Part shown: piece after piece, positions 14,634 to 23,012 of the stretch
Position numbering within the stretch: position 1 is the first letter of the stretch
Layout of the letters: each line of letters opens with the position of its first letter
From: an uncultured Eubacteriales bacterium
GTDB taxonomy: Bacteria > Bacillota > Clostridia > Christensenellales > Borkfalkiaceae
Length of the DNA stretch: 24,069 bases
NCBI GenBank assembly: GCA_900549005.1
Contig: URMT01000017.1
Location: 1 to 24,069 of the forward strand
Direction of reading: 5' to 3'
Program-made: the position numbers and the translations under genes
The notes under the pieces: model-generated
What the model was told of the DNA's origin: nothing
The model's database searches: none
What the model saw: only the letters and a program-made list of their open reading frames with translations

Positions 14634-16931
14634 ATGCCAATAAAAATAAACGTAAAAAGCGTATTCGCCTACATAATCTACGCCGCCGCGTGCGTATTTC
14701 TGAACGGCGCCGCAAGCGGCGTGCCGCTTTCGCTGGGACTGTACTTCTCTCTGCTGATATGCGGCGGGAATGCAGTCGCCTCCCCCGTTCTGTACGCGGC
14801 GTGTTCGGCCGTGCACGCAGACCTCACCGCCTCGCTGTGCGCGCTTGCAGAGGCGGCGTTTTTGCTAGCCGTGGTGCTTATATACCGCCGCACGGGCAAA
14901 AAGATGAGGTTTGAAGCCGCCGTGTGGTGCGCCATAGCCCTTGCTCCCTTTGTGGCGCTTTCCGACCGGACTTTGCCCGTACTTGAAGACCTCTCACCCT
15001 ACGCCGTGCGCGCGATAGCCGCGGCCGCCGTGCTGCTGTCCTTCGTATTCTGCTATAAGGGCGTGTATGCCTGCGTGTTCAGGCTGGGGCGTTGCAGGCT
15101 GAAAGAGGACGAAATTTTTTGCCTTGCGGCGGTTTATGCAGGCATAGGCACGGGCTTTATAAACCTTGCGGGCGAGTTTGCCTATATGGCGCTGTGCGCC
15201 TTTGCGCTCTCGTTTTCCGCGCGGTTTTTCCGCGGTCCCGCCTCGCTGATTGTCGCCATAGCGGCGGGAATACCCCTTGCCGTGACAGGACTTTCGCTCA
15301 CTCCCGTAACGCTGTGCGTATGCGCGGGCGCACTCTCCCTCCTGTTCACGCGTGCGGGCAGGGCGGCTCCGCCCGTATGCGTATGCGCGCTTATGTGCGC
15401 TTACGGATATACCATAAACTGGTTTTCGCAGGGCGCGGCGCTTGCCGCCGTGCGCGCTGTAACCATATGTATATGCTGCATACTTGCCGCCATTCCCTCC
15501 GAAAGGCGGCTGAAAAGGGTGTACGACGCGCTGACCGTGCGCACTTTCCTTGCAGGCACGGCGGTAAACAGAGAGCGCGAGCGCGCGGGCGAGAAGCTGT
15601 TCAGAATGAGCGAGGTGTTCCGCGAAGTGGAGAGCGCCTTCAAGGATATGGACGAGGGCGCAGACGAAGCGGGAGCAAAGCGGCGCGTTGCCGCCGAGCT
15701 TAAAGAGAGGCTGTGCTTAAAGTGCGAAAAGCGGGCAAGATGCGAAAAGAGCGTGGTGTATACGGGATTTGCGCGCCTTGTTGAGGCGGGCACGTTGAAG
15801 GGCAAAGTAAACCTTATTGACCTGCCGCCCGCCGTTACGCAGAACTGCACAAAGCCCGCCGACGCGATAAAGGAGCTCAACCTGCTGCTCGCCGAATACA
15901 GGCGGTATATGACCGAGGCAGAGAACGCGCGCGGCGGCAGACAGCTGCTTGCCGACCAGGCGCGCGGCATTTCGGCCGTACTCAAAAGCAACGCCGTAGA
16001 TATGTGCAGAGAGCTGAAAACCGACGCGGGCGAAAATATTGCGCGGGCGCTGGCGCAGTGCGGAATAATGTGCCCCGAGGCGGCAGTAAGCGGCGACGAA
16101 AACCCCGAAATTACCGCAATAATAGTCGGCAAAGCCGACCTTCCTTCGGCAATAAAGGCAATTTACAGGGCCACGGGTGCTAAGTTTATTTTGAAGGACA
16201 AGATAGCTTTGGGCGGCGAAAAAAACTGCTACATATTCTGCCGACCGCCGAAGTACGACGCCGTGTTCGGGGTGGCCTCGGCAAAAAAGAGCGGCGAGGC
16301 GGCCTCGGGCGACACACACTCGGTGATACGCATAAACGAGCACAGATTTTTAATGGCGCTTTCAGACGGTATGGGCAGCGGCGGGCACGCGTGCAAAATA
16401 TCGCGCACGGCGATATCGCTGATTGAGGCTTTCTACCGCGCCGAAATGCCCGAAGGTACGGTGCTGGAAACGATAAACAAACTGCTCGCATTCACCGGCG
16501 AAGAGCGGTTCGCCTGCATAGACATATGCTCGGTAGACCTTGGAAACGGCAGCGCGGAGTTTGTTAAAATAGGCGCTCCCGCCGCGCTTATTATGAGGGG
16601 CGGCGATATTAAAGTATTGGAAAGCCAGAGCCTGCCGCTCGGCATACTCGAAGGACTGCGCCCCACCATTGCGCAGGAGAAACTGTGCGACGGCGATATG
16701 CTGGTGTTTATGAGCGACGGAATAACCTCCGCCTTCAACTCCACGCCCGAACTTTTAGACTTTTTGCAGCCGATGCGCCCGCTGAACCCGCAGAACCTTG
16801 CAGACAAACTGCTTGCAGGCGCACTTGAACGCACGGAAGGCAAGGCCGAGGACGATATGACCGTGCTTTGCACGCGCATTTTTGCCACCGACCCCGCCGA
16901 GGAGCAAGAACCCCTCCCCGCCGCGGTATGA
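14634..16931 (+). CDS. spoIIE: Stage II sporulation protein E, PP2C-type phosphatase
   Basis: SpoIIE dephosphorylates SpoIIAA to activate sigma-F in the forespore and also acts at the asymmetric septum. Here there are 765 residues. The N-terminal half (about 10-290) is a run of roughly ten hydrophobic segments, the membrane domain. A central cytoplasmic region follows, with a Cys cluster CLKCEKRARC (361-370). The C-terminal PP2C/SpoIIE domain (about 540-750) has LSDGMGSGG (576-584), VFMSDGITSAF (691-701) and EDDMTVL (739-745), which supply the expected metal-binding Asp residues. This is the best evidence that the organism makes endospores. The SD is weak. Only a one-mismatch Spo0A-box-like site lies upstream, so no regulator can be assigned. 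A bidirectional terminator follows. Confidence 0.93.
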   Translation: MPIKINVKSVFAYIIYAAACVFLNGAASGVPLSLGLYFSLLICGGNAVASPVLYAACSAVHADLTASLCALAEAAFLLAVVLIYRRTGKKMRFEAAVWCAIALAPFVALSDRTLPVLEDLSPYAVRAIAAAAVLLSFVFCYKGVYACVFRLGRCRLKEDEIFCLAAVYAGIGTGFINLAGEFAYMALCAFALSFSARFFRGPASLIVAIAAGIPLAVTGLSLTPVTLCVCAGALSLLFTRAGRAAPPVCVCALMCAYGYTINWFSQGAALAAVRAVTICICCILAAIPSERRLKRVYDALTVRTFLAGTAVNRERERAGEKLFRMSEVFREVESAFKDMDEGADEAGAKRRVAAELKERLCLKCEKRARCEKSVVYTGFARLVEAGTLKGKVNLIDLPPAVTQNCTKPADAIKELNLLLAEYRRYMTEAENARGGRQLLADQARGISAVLKSNAVDMCRELKTDAGENIARALAQCGIMCPEAAVSGDENPEITAIIVGKADLPSAIKAIYRATGAKFILKDKIALGGEKNCYIFCRPPKYDAVFGVASAKKSGEAASGDTHSVIRINEHRFLMALSDGMGSGGHACKISRTAISLIEAFYRAEMPEGTVLETINKLLAFTGEERFACIDICSVDLGNGSAEFVKIGAPAALIMRGGDIKVLESQSLPLGILEGLRPTIAQEKLCDGDMLVFMSDGITSAFNSTPELLDFLQPMRPLNPQNLADKLLAGALERTEGKAEDDMTVLCTRIFATDPAEEQEPLPAAV

Positions 16932-17018
16932 ACACATTGCCCGCGGAATATGCGCAAAACAATGCAGTTTCCCCTTTATAATAATTATTAACACCGCCGC
17001 ATATGCCGCAACTATTAT

Positions 17019-17117
17019 AAAAAAGGCGGCATATATGGCCAAATTATTGAGCGGCGGCGCGAATGGCCGCAAAAGGTGCGCGTTTGCGCTGCAAACACAA
17101 AAAAGGCGGCATATATG
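17019..17117 (+). repeat. Pair of exact 19-bp direct repeats
   Basis: AAAAAAGGCGGCATATATG occurs at 17019-17037 and again at 17099-17117, 80 bases apart. Each copy ends in GGCATATATG, close to the palindrome GGCATATATGCC, which the second copy completes. Each also looks like an SD (AAGG) followed by ATG. Function unknown. Confidence 0.7.
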
Positions 17118-17134
17118 CCTCGATTAACATAAAA

Positions 17135-17175
17135 ATGCAAAAGGGCGCGGCAACACTTGCCGCGCCCTTTTGCAT
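17135..17175. terminator. Bidirectional intrinsic terminator, spoIIE/malQ
   Basis: A perfect 19-bp stem (17135-17153 with 17157-17175, GC-rich core GGGCGCGGCAA) closes on a CAC loop. It is followed by CCTTTATTTT on the plus strand and TTTTATG on the minus strand. Placed between two convergent genes, it should stop transcription from both spoIIE and malQ. Confidence 0.85.
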
Positions 17176-17227
17176 CCTTTATTTTATATCGCAGAAGCAA
17201 TATTAGTTTTTTGCAATTGCAACACTC

Positions 17228-18736
17228 TTAAAGCCTTCCGCTCGATTTCACGGCCGTACGAAGCCACGCCGCAACCCTGCGCGAAGGTATTTCTTCAAGC
17301 CTGAACTGCCAGTTGCCCGACGGCGTGGAAGGCACGTTCATTCTTGCGGAATTGTCCAGCCCGAGCACGTCCTGAACGGGCACTATGCACATATCGGACT
17401 TTGCGCCGAGCGCACACTTTACAATCGCCCTCGCCGCATCCTCGCGCGATACAATGGGATAGCTCACGCCCTCGTATTTAAGCGCCTCGCGCAGCAGCTT
17501 TCTGAACTCCGCAAACCTTTCGTCCGTCATTCTCTCCACAAAGCCGAGAGCGGTGTCGTTATCGTGCGTGCCCGTATATGTAACCGTATTTTCGCCTATA
17601 TACTGCGGCAGATACTCGTTTTCGGCGTTGCCGTCGAAGGCGAACAGCATTATCTTCATTCCGGGGAAGCCCGTTTCGTCGCGCAGCGCCACAACGCCGT
17701 CGTCTATCACGCCGAGGTCCTCGGCTATAAAATTGAGGTGCCCCGCGGCGCGCTCCATAGCCTCGAACAGCTTTATCCCCGGGCCCTGCCTCCACTCGCC
17801 GACCTCCGCCGTGGGCGAGCCTGCGGGTATGGCGTAGTATCTGTCGAACCCGCGGAAGTGGTCGACGCGCACTATGTCGTAGAGTTCGAAGGCGCGCTGT
17901 ATGCGGTTTATCCACCAGCGGTAGCCGTCCTTTTCTGCCGCGCCCCAGTCATACAGGGGGTTGCCCCACAACTGTCCCGTCGCAGAAAAGTAGTCGGGCG
18001 GAACGCCCGCAACCTCGGTGGGGTTCAAATCTTCGTCCAGAAGGAACATTTCGGGGTGCGCCCACACATCGGACGAGTCGGCCGCCATATACAGCGGTAT
18101 GTCGCCGATTATCTTTATGCCCTTGGAATTGGCGTATTCTTTGAGTTTTTTCCACTGGCATAAGAATTCGTACTGCAAGAACTGCCAGAAGCAGTATTCC
18201 TTTTTGTACGCGTTTGCGCGGAATTCGTCTATCGCCAGCTTTTCTTTATACTTATAGGCCTTGGGGAAGTCGCGGAAGGTGCCGCCGTATACCGACTTTA
18301 ACGACATAAACAGGGCATAGTCGTCGAACAGTCCGCTTTCCACGAACTTTGAAAAGTCCTTTCCGCGGATATTGAAGCGGGCATATGCCCTGCGAAGCGT
18401 TGCGTAGCGCCTTTTATACAGCTCGCCATAGTCCACTCTGCCCGCAGGCATCTGCGCCTCTTTCAGCTCTTCCGCGTCAAGAAGTCCGCGGCGGTAAAGC
18501 TCTTCCAAATCGATGAAATAGGGGTTGCCCGAATTGCAGCACACCGACTGATAGGGGGAATCGCCGTAGCCCGTCTGCACGAGCGGCAGTATCTGCCAGT
18601 ACTTTATTTTGCTCCTTTCGAGGAAGTCGACGAAGTCGTAAGCCTCCTTCCCGAGCGAGCCGATGCCGTATTTGCCCGGCAGGGACGAGATGTGGCAAAG
18701 CACGCCCGCGCCCCGTTCAAACCTGCGTTTATCCAT
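17228..18736 (-). CDS. malQ: 4-alpha-glucanotransferase (amylomaltase, GH77)
   Basis: Cytoplasmic enzyme that transfers alpha-1,4-glucan segments between maltodextrins, used in glycogen or maltodextrin metabolism. The 502 residues match GH77 amylomaltases. SSLPGKYGIGSLG (17-29) and WQILPLVQTGYGDSPYQS (47-64) are N-terminal family motifs. Catalytic residues are Asp-292 in RVDHFRGFD (nucleophile), Glu-339 in AEDLG (acid/base) and Asp-392 in THDND. ATG 18736 has SD AGGTGA about 6 bases upstream. No other maltose or glycogen gene is in the window. It lies 100 bp after dapL on the same strand with no clear terminator between, so co-transcription is possible but has no obvious metabolic logic. Confidence 0.95.
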   Translation of the reverse strand: MDKRRFERGAGVLCHISSLPGKYGIGSLGKEAYDFVDFLERSKIKYWQILPLVQTGYGDSPYQSVCCNSGNPYFIDLEELYRRGLLDAEELKEAQMPAGRVDYGELYKRRYATLRRAYARFNIRGKDFSKFVESGLFDDYALFMSLKSVYGGTFRDFPKAYKYKEKLAIDEFRANAYKKEYCFWQFLQYEFLCQWKKLKEYANSKGIKIIGDIPLYMAADSSDVWAHPEMFLLDEDLNPTEVAGVPPDYFSATGQLWGNPLYDWGAAEKDGYRWWINRIQRAFELYDIVRVDHFRGFDRYYAIPAGSPTAEVGEWRQGPGIKLFEAMERAAGHLNFIAEDLGVIDDGVVALRDETGFPGMKIMLFAFDGNAENEYLPQYIGENTVTYTGTHDNDTALGFVERMTDERFAEFRKLLREALKYEGVSYPIVSREDAARAIVKCALGAKSDMCIVPVQDVLGLDNSARMNVPSTPSGNWQFRLEEIPSRRVAAWLRTAVKSSGRL

Positions 18737-18836
18737 AAAAATTCACCTGACGTATCAATACTTTAAGCCGCGCCGCAAACGGTCCCCCCTTTTCCGCCGC
18801 CGCGCCTGTATTTTACTTTTAGGCCCTGTGCCAAAG

Positions 18837-20021
18837 TTACTTTGAAAGCAGTTTTTTGATGCGCTCTACCGCCTCTTTGGTGACTTCCGCGCTGCCGAAC
18901 GCGGTGAGACGGAAGAAGCCTTCGCCGTTTACGCCGAAGCCCGCGCCGGGAGTGCCAACCACCTGCGCGTTTTCGAGGAGGTAGTCGAAGAATTCCCAGC
19001 TCTTCATTCCGTTCGGGCATTTGAGCCAGATATAGGGCGAGTTTTCGCCGCCCGTGAACCATATTCCCAGCTCTTTAAGCCCCTCGGCAATGACCTTTGC
19101 GTTCGCGCGGTAATAGTCGAGATTTTTTGAAATCTGCTCCCTGCCCTCCTTGGTGAACACGGCGGCTGCGCCGCGCTGAACTATGTAGGGCACGCCGTTG
19201 AACTTGGTTGTCTGGCGGCGAAGCCACATTTTGTTCACCGAAAGGCCGTCCTTTTCGATAGCTTCGGGCACGACGGTATAGCCGCAGCGCGTACCCGTGA
19301 AGCCCGCCATTTTAGAGAACGAGCAGAACTCTATCGCGCAGTTCTTTGCACCCTCTACCTGGTATATCGAACGTGCGAGTCCTTCGCTCTCCACGAAACA
19401 TTCGTAGGCGGCGTCGTACAGAATTATTGCGCCCTTCTTGGTCGCGTAGTCCACCCACTCTTTAAGCTGGGCAACGGTGTATGCCGCGCCCGTGGGATTG
19501 TTGGGCGAGCAGATGTATATAAGGTCGGCGTCCACCGAATAGTCGGGCATAGGCAGAAAGCCGTTTGCCTCGTTGGCGTCGGCATATATAATCTTGCGCC
19601 CCGCCATCACGTTGGTATCCACGTATACGGGATATACAGGGTCGGGCACGAGCACTACGTTGTCCTGCGAGAACAGGTCGAGTATGTTTCCGAGGTCAGA
19701 CTTGGCGCCGTCGGAGATGAAAATTTCGTCGCCGGCAAGCTGCACGCCGCGCTCTTTATAGTATGCGGCAATGCTGTCCTTCAAAAAGCCGTAGCCCTGT
19801 TCGGGGCCGTAGCCGCGGAATGTATCCTTGTTCGCCATCTCGTCCACGGCGGAGTGAAGGGCAGAAATTACCGCGGGCGCAAGCGGAAGCGTTACGTCGC
19901 CTATGCCGAGGCGGAGAACCGTTTTATCGGGGTGCGCCTGCTGATAGGCCGCAACCTTTTTTGCTATCGTTGAAAAGAGATAACTGTCGTTTACGTTGAG
20001 ATAATTTGTGTTCAGTTTCAT
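18837..20021 (-). CDS. dapL: LL-diaminopimelate aminotransferase
   Basis: PLP enzyme that converts tetrahydrodipicolinate to LL-diaminopimelate in one step, replacing the succinylase or acetylase branch of lysine/meso-DAP synthesis. It has 394 residues from ATG 20021. The upstream in-frame start at 20060 is rejected because the family N-terminus KLNTNYLNVNDSYLFS begins at 20021. The DapL-type substrate loop is near 60-75 (KDTFRGYGPEQGYGFL). SPNNPTG (172-178), Asp-203 in LYDAAYE and the PLP lysine Lys-237 in SFSKMAGFTGTRCGY follow. The SD is weak (GGTG). dapF, encoding the next enzyme in the pathway, lies about 3 kb away beyond pyrG and the HTH gene, so the two are near but not in one operon. 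Confidence 0.95.
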   Translation of the reverse strand: MKLNTNYLNVNDSYLFSTIAKKVAAYQQAHPDKTVLRLGIGDVTLPLAPAVISALHSAVDEMANKDTFRGYGPEQGYGFLKDSIAAYYKERGVQLAGDEIFISDGAKSDLGNILDLFSQDNVVLVPDPVYPVYVDTNVMAGRKIIYADANEANGFLPMPDYSVDADLIYICSPNNPTGAAYTVAQLKEWVDYATKKGAIILYDAAYECFVESEGLARSIYQVEGAKNCAIEFCSFSKMAGFTGTRCGYTVVPEAIEKDGLSVNKMWLRRQTTKFNGVPYIVQRGAAAVFTKEGREQISKNLDYYRANAKVIAEGLKELGIWFTGGENSPYIWLKCPNGMKSWEFFDYLLENAQVVGTPGAGFGVNGEGFFRLTAFGSAEVTKEAVERIKKLLSK

Positions 20022-20371
20022 TATATGCACCGTATTGCGCGCCGCGGCACCAAGCCGCACGCGCGTTTAAAATAAAATTTATTTACTTTCAGGGGCACAT
20101 AAGCGCGCCCCTGAATTGTTTGTATTTTTGAATAGTTGCGGCATATGTGCCGCCCGATTTAATTTTTTACGGCCATAGGTAGATAAAAATGCAGTCGGCT
20201 GTCCGCCTTAACAACCTTGCCGCAACAATATTGCCGCCGCATTGCCTTGCCGTATTTTTACAAACGGCGCCGCCCCGCAAACTGCGCGGTGCGGCGCCGT
20301 CAATAACTATTCCCGTTTAAAAAAGCGTTAATCAGCATAATCGGCTGCTCTTTTCTGCCGCTGTGCCCGCC
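20022..20371. other. 350-bp gap between pyrG and dapL
   Basis: On the minus strand this holds the pyrG terminator (20264-20300), then a hairpin GCGGC/GCCGC with an ATATGT loop (20139-20154) and a 7-bp hairpin CAGGGGC/GCCCCTG (20090-20113) about 70 bases before dapL. The second hairpin is followed on the minus strand by an A/T-rich run and could end transcription or lie in the dapL leader. I see no lysine-riboswitch pattern, no convincing promoter and no gene. Confidence 0.55.
20264..20300 (-). terminator. Probable terminator after pyrG
   Basis: ACGGCGCCGC (20264-20273) pairs perfectly with GCGGCGCCGT (20291-20300), with a smaller inner pairing in the 17-nt loop. It begins 71 bases after the pyrG stop. 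On the minus strand it is followed by TTTGTAAAAA, a weak T-run, so termination efficiency is uncertain. Confidence 0.5.
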
Positions 20372-21979
20372 TTATTTGCTGTGTTTTTTGTTGTATTTTA
20401 CCGCCGCGGATATAAATTCGCGGAACAGCGGGTGCGCCGACTGGGGGCGCGACTTGAATTCGGGGTGGAACTGCACGCCTACGTAGAAGTCGTTGGCAGG
20501 GACCTCTACCGCCTCTACCAGAAGTCCGTTAGGAGAAGTGCCCGCAATCTTCATTCCCGCCTTTTCAACCTCGGCGCGGAAGTCGTTGTTGAATTCGTAT
20601 CTGTGGCGGTGGCGTTCAGAAATTTCGTCCTTGCCATAGGCCTTCTTCATCTTTGCGCCCAGCACCTTGCAGGGGTATGCGCCCAGGCGCATCGTTCCGC
20701 CCATCTTCACGCCGTGCTGGTCGGGCATAAGGTCTATCACGCAGTGCGCCGAATCGGGGTCGAACTCCGAAGAGTTGGCGTCTTTATAGCCCAGAACGTT
20801 GCGGGCGAACTCTATTACCGCCGTCTGCATACCGAGGCAGATGCCGAGGTAGGGGATATTGTTCTCCCTCGCGTATCTCGCGCACTCTATCTTGCCCTCT
20901 ATTCCGCGTCCGCCGAAGCCGCCCGGCACGAGTATGCCGTCAACGTCGCCCAGAAGCTCTTTTACGTTGCCTGCGGTAATCGTTTCGCTGTCTACCCACT
21001 TGATTTCAACCTTGGCGGCGTTTTCATAACCCGCGTGTGCGAGCGCTTCCGCCACGGAGAGGTATGCGTCGTGCAACTGAACGTATTTTCCGCACAGCGC
21101 AATCTTTACGGTCTTGTCGCGCGCGGCTATTCTCGCCAGCATCTTGTTCCACTCGGTGAGGTCTATAACCCTGGGGTCGAGCTTCAACCTGTCGCACACT
21201 ATCTGCGAAAAGTTGCTCTCTTCAAGCATTATGGGCGCCTGATAGAGCACGGGAAGGGTGAGGTTTTCTATGCAGCACTCGGGCGCGACGTTGCAGAACA
21301 TAGATATCTTGGTGCGCACGTCCTTGGGCATATGCGCGTCTACGCGCGCGATGATTATATCGGGATTTATGCCCATACCTTGAAGCTCTTTAACGGAGTG
21401 CTGGGTGGGCTTGGACTTGAACTCTTCCGAACCCGATATGTAGGGCACGAGGGTTACGTGAATGAAGCAGCAGTTGTCCCTGCCCACTTCGCGCGCAACC
21501 TGCCTTATGGCCTCGATGAAGGGCTGGCTTTCGATGTCGCCTATGGTGCCGCCGATTTCGGTGATTACCACGTCGGCGCCCGTAGTTTTGCCCACGTTGT
21601 AAATAAAGGTCTTGATTTCGTCGGTGATATGGGGAATCACCTGAACGGTCTGGCCGAGGTATTCGCCGTTGCGCTCTTTGTTGAGAACGTTCCAGTATAC
21701 CTTGCCCGTCGTCAGGTTGGAGTATTTATTCAGATTCTCGTCGATAAACCTCTCGTAATGGCCGAGGTCGAGGTCGGTTTCGGCGCCGTCGTCTGTTACG
21801 AACACCTCGCCGTGCTGGTAGGGGCTCATAGTGCCGGGGTCGATATTTATGTAGGGGTCGAGCTTCTGCGAAGCCACCTTATAGCCCCTGCACTTCAAGA
21901 GTCTGCCGAGCGAAGCCGCAGTAATGCCCTTGCCGAGACCTGAAACCACGCCGCCTGTTACGAAAATGTACTTTGTCAT
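20372..21979 (-). CDS. pyrG: CTP synthase
   Basis: Makes CTP from UTP, ATP and glutamine. The 535 residues match the family. The N-terminal synthase domain starts [18 protein letters not shown], with the P-loop at 9-19, [13 protein letters not shown] (39-51) and a UTP/CTP site region [12 protein letters not shown]. The C-terminal class I glutamine amidotransferase domain (about 290-530) has the oxyanion loop GGFG (353-356), nucleophile Cys-381 in GICLGMQT, and His-505 and Glu-507 in VQFHPEF. ATG 21979 has SD AAAGG about 4 bases upstream. A sigma-A type promoter lies about 125 bases upstream. The leader has a 6-bp hairpin GTCCGC/GCGGAC just before the SD, which may tune translation. Confidence 0.97.
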   Translation of the reverse strand: MTKYIFVTGGVVSGLGKGITAASLGRLLKCRGYKVASQKLDPYINIDPGTMSPYQHGEVFVTDDGAETDLDLGHYERFIDENLNKYSNLTTGKVYWNVLNKERNGEYLGQTVQVIPHITDEIKTFIYNVGKTTGADVVITEIGGTIGDIESQPFIEAIRQVAREVGRDNCCFIHVTLVPYISGSEEFKSKPTQHSVKELQGMGINPDIIIARVDAHMPKDVRTKISMFCNVAPECCIENLTLPVLYQAPIMLEESNFSQIVCDRLKLDPRVIDLTEWNKMLARIAARDKTVKIALCGKYVQLHDAYLSVAEALAHAGYENAAKVEIKWVDSETITAGNVKELLGDVDGILVPGGFGGRGIEGKIECARYARENNIPYLGICLGMQTAVIEFARNVLGYKDANSSEFDPDSAHCVIDLMPDQHGVKMGGTMRLGAYPCKVLGAKMKKAYGKDEISERHRHRYEFNNDFRAEVEKAGMKIAGTSPNGLLVEAVEVPANDFYVGVQFHPEFKSRPQSAHPLFREFISAAVKYNKKHSK

Positions 21980-22101
21980 AAACCTTTTCTCCCCGTCCGC
22001 AAAGGCGGACTTGCTGCCGCAAATGTAAAATGTGTTATCCCGCGTGAATATCGGCGAAAAACGCCTTCCGCACGATAAAGCGAGCTAAATTATTCCCGTA
22101 T

Positions 22102-22130
22102 AGTATAACATACAACGCGCTTTAAGGCAA
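22102..22130 (-). promoter_or_regulatory. Sigma-A type promoter for pyrG
   Basis: On the minus strand, -35 TTGCCT (22130-22125), a 17-base spacer and -10 TATACT (22107-22102) match consensus at 4 of 6 and 5 of 6 positions. Transcription should start at the GGG around 22097-22095, giving a leader of about 117 bases. Confidence 0.7.
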
Positions 22131-22233
22131 CCGCAAACGCGCAATTAAAAATTTTTATTTTAAATGCACGCCATACACAAAATCACACTCCGCCTATACG
22201 AGCAATTTAAAATATTTGCGTTTTATCGTTATA

Positions 22234-22245
22234 GATTAGCTAATC
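22234..22245. promoter_or_regulatory. Perfect 12-bp palindrome, possible operator of the HTH gene
   Basis: GATTAGCTAATC is self-complementary and lies in the A/T-rich region 177 bases upstream of the tandem-HTH gene, also upstream of the pyrG promoter. A small Xre-type repressor often binds such a site near its own gene. No second copy was noticed in the window. Confidence 0.4.
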
Positions 22246-22421
22246 GCGAGCAAAAATAATATACCATAATTCAAAGTCGGATGTCTATCGATGCGTCGTG
22301 ACATATTTTGTCGAATAATGGCAAGTTTTGCCGAAAGCGACGCAATGAATTGCGGATGGCGCGCTGTGCAGGCAATTTAAGCGGGGCTCCCTGCTTTACA
22401 AATATGGTCGGGGCGTGGGAT

Positions 22422-22925
22422 ATGAACGATAAAAACAATACAACTAAAACGGTCGCTTCGGCTATGTTCAGGGAAGTATTCGTTGCGCTCGCGGACGAGC
22501 TTGACTGCAAAAAATCGCAGGTGCCCGCATACCTGGGCATAAGTTACGATATCTTTATCAAGATATACGAACTTGGCAAAATACCCCGCCCGCAGATTCT
22601 TGCGCGCATAGCCGACAAATTCAACTGTTCGGTAGAATTTTTGCTGGGCAGAACCAAGGACCAATCGTTTGAAAGGTCGCAGAAAACCGCCTCGTTTGCC
22701 GAAAGGCTGACCGAACTTGAAAACAGATACGGCAAAACCGACTATTACGTCTCGTCAAAACTGCACGTATCAACAAACTATATAACGAACTGGCGCAAAA
22801 AGAACTATACGCCGTCGTTCGACATACTGCTCACGATAGCCGACCTCTTTTCGACCTCGCTCGATTATCTGCTCGGCAGGACTGACGATTCCGAACCTTA
22901 TGAACTTGTGCCCGACTGGAACTGA
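22422..22925 (+). CDS. Tandem Xre/Cro-type helix-turn-helix regulator
   Basis: Small DNA-binding protein of 167 residues with two successive Xre-type HTH domains and no other domain. HTH1 covers about 15-77 and HTH2 about 92-153. Each ends in the same signature: ARIADKFNCSVEFLLGRT and LTIADLFSTSLDYLLGRT. HTH1 looks atypical in its recognition helix (AYLGISYDIFIKIYELG). ATG 22422 was chosen because the duplication starts soon after it and G-rich sequence precedes it; in-frame ATGs at 22404 and 22356 and a TTG at 22308 have poorer context. It is a single gene between terminators, divergent from pyrG and convergent with dapF. The target is unknown; autoregulation through the upstream palindrome is a guess. 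It is the most accessory-looking gene in the window. Confidence 0.85.
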   Translation: MNDKNNTTKTVASAMFREVFVALADELDCKKSQVPAYLGISYDIFIKIYELGKIPRPQILARIADKFNCSVEFLLGRTKDQSFERSQKTASFAERLTELENRYGKTDYYVSSKLHVSTNYITNWRKKNYTPSFDILLTIADLFSTSLDYLLGRTDDSEPYELVPDWN

Positions 22926-22927
22926 AC

Positions 22928-22959
22928 AAAAAACAGGCCTAAGCGCAGGCCTGTTTTTT
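22928..22959 (+). terminator. Intrinsic terminator after the HTH gene
   Basis: AAAAAACAGGCCT (22928-22940) pairs with AGGCCTGTTTTTT (22947-22959) around the loop AAGCGC, 3 bases after the stop. The T-run lies in the 3' arm on either strand, so it may also serve dapF transcripts that pass the first hairpin. Confidence 0.85.
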
Positions 22960-22966
22960 ATTTGAA

Positions 22967-23000
22967 ATGCGCCGCGCGGACTTACTTCCGCGCGGCGCAT
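22967..23000 (-). terminator. GC-rich terminator hairpin after dapF
   Basis: A perfect 14-bp stem ATGCGCCGCGCGGA/TCCGCGCGGCGCAT (22967-22980 with 22987-23000) has a 6-nt loop. It lies 13 bases beyond the dapF stop and is followed on the minus strand by TTTCAAAT. The T-run is poor alone, but the next hairpin reinforces it. Confidence 0.65.
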
Positions 23001-23012
23001 AACTTTTATAAT

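Larger units (their letters stand above)
16932..17227. other. 296-bp convergent gap between spoIIE and malQ
   Basis: The gap holds the motif GGAATATGCGCAAAACAATGC (16945-16965, 18 of 21 identical to 12382-12402), the A/T palindrome TAATAATTATTA (16979-16990), two exact direct repeats (17019-17037 and 17099-17117) and a bidirectional terminator. A 30-codon frame at 17035-17127 has an SD-like AAGGCGG, but nothing else supports it. Confidence 0.6.
21980..22421. other. 442-bp A/T-rich divergent gap, pyrG/HTH gene
   Basis: It carries the pyrG promoter and leader on the left and, on the right, the upstream region of the tandem-HTH gene. The middle (about 22140-22270) is very A/T-rich and holds the perfect palindrome GATTAGCTAATC. 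A TTTTGTCGAATAAT site (22306-22319) matches the Spo0A-box core TGTCGAA. An in-frame extension of the HTH frame back to a TTG at 22308 is not supported. No RNA gene or other reading frame is convincing. Confidence 0.55.

Noticed and set aside
20022..20263. Lysine riboswitch before dapL
   Set aside because: Only short isolated hairpins are present; the multi-helix lysine element pattern is not visible.
21980..22101. CTP-sensing reiterative attenuation at pyrG
   Set aside because: The transcript probably begins GGGAAU rather than GGGC, and no pyrimidine-rich terminator stem follows in the leader, so the Bacillus mechanism is not supported.
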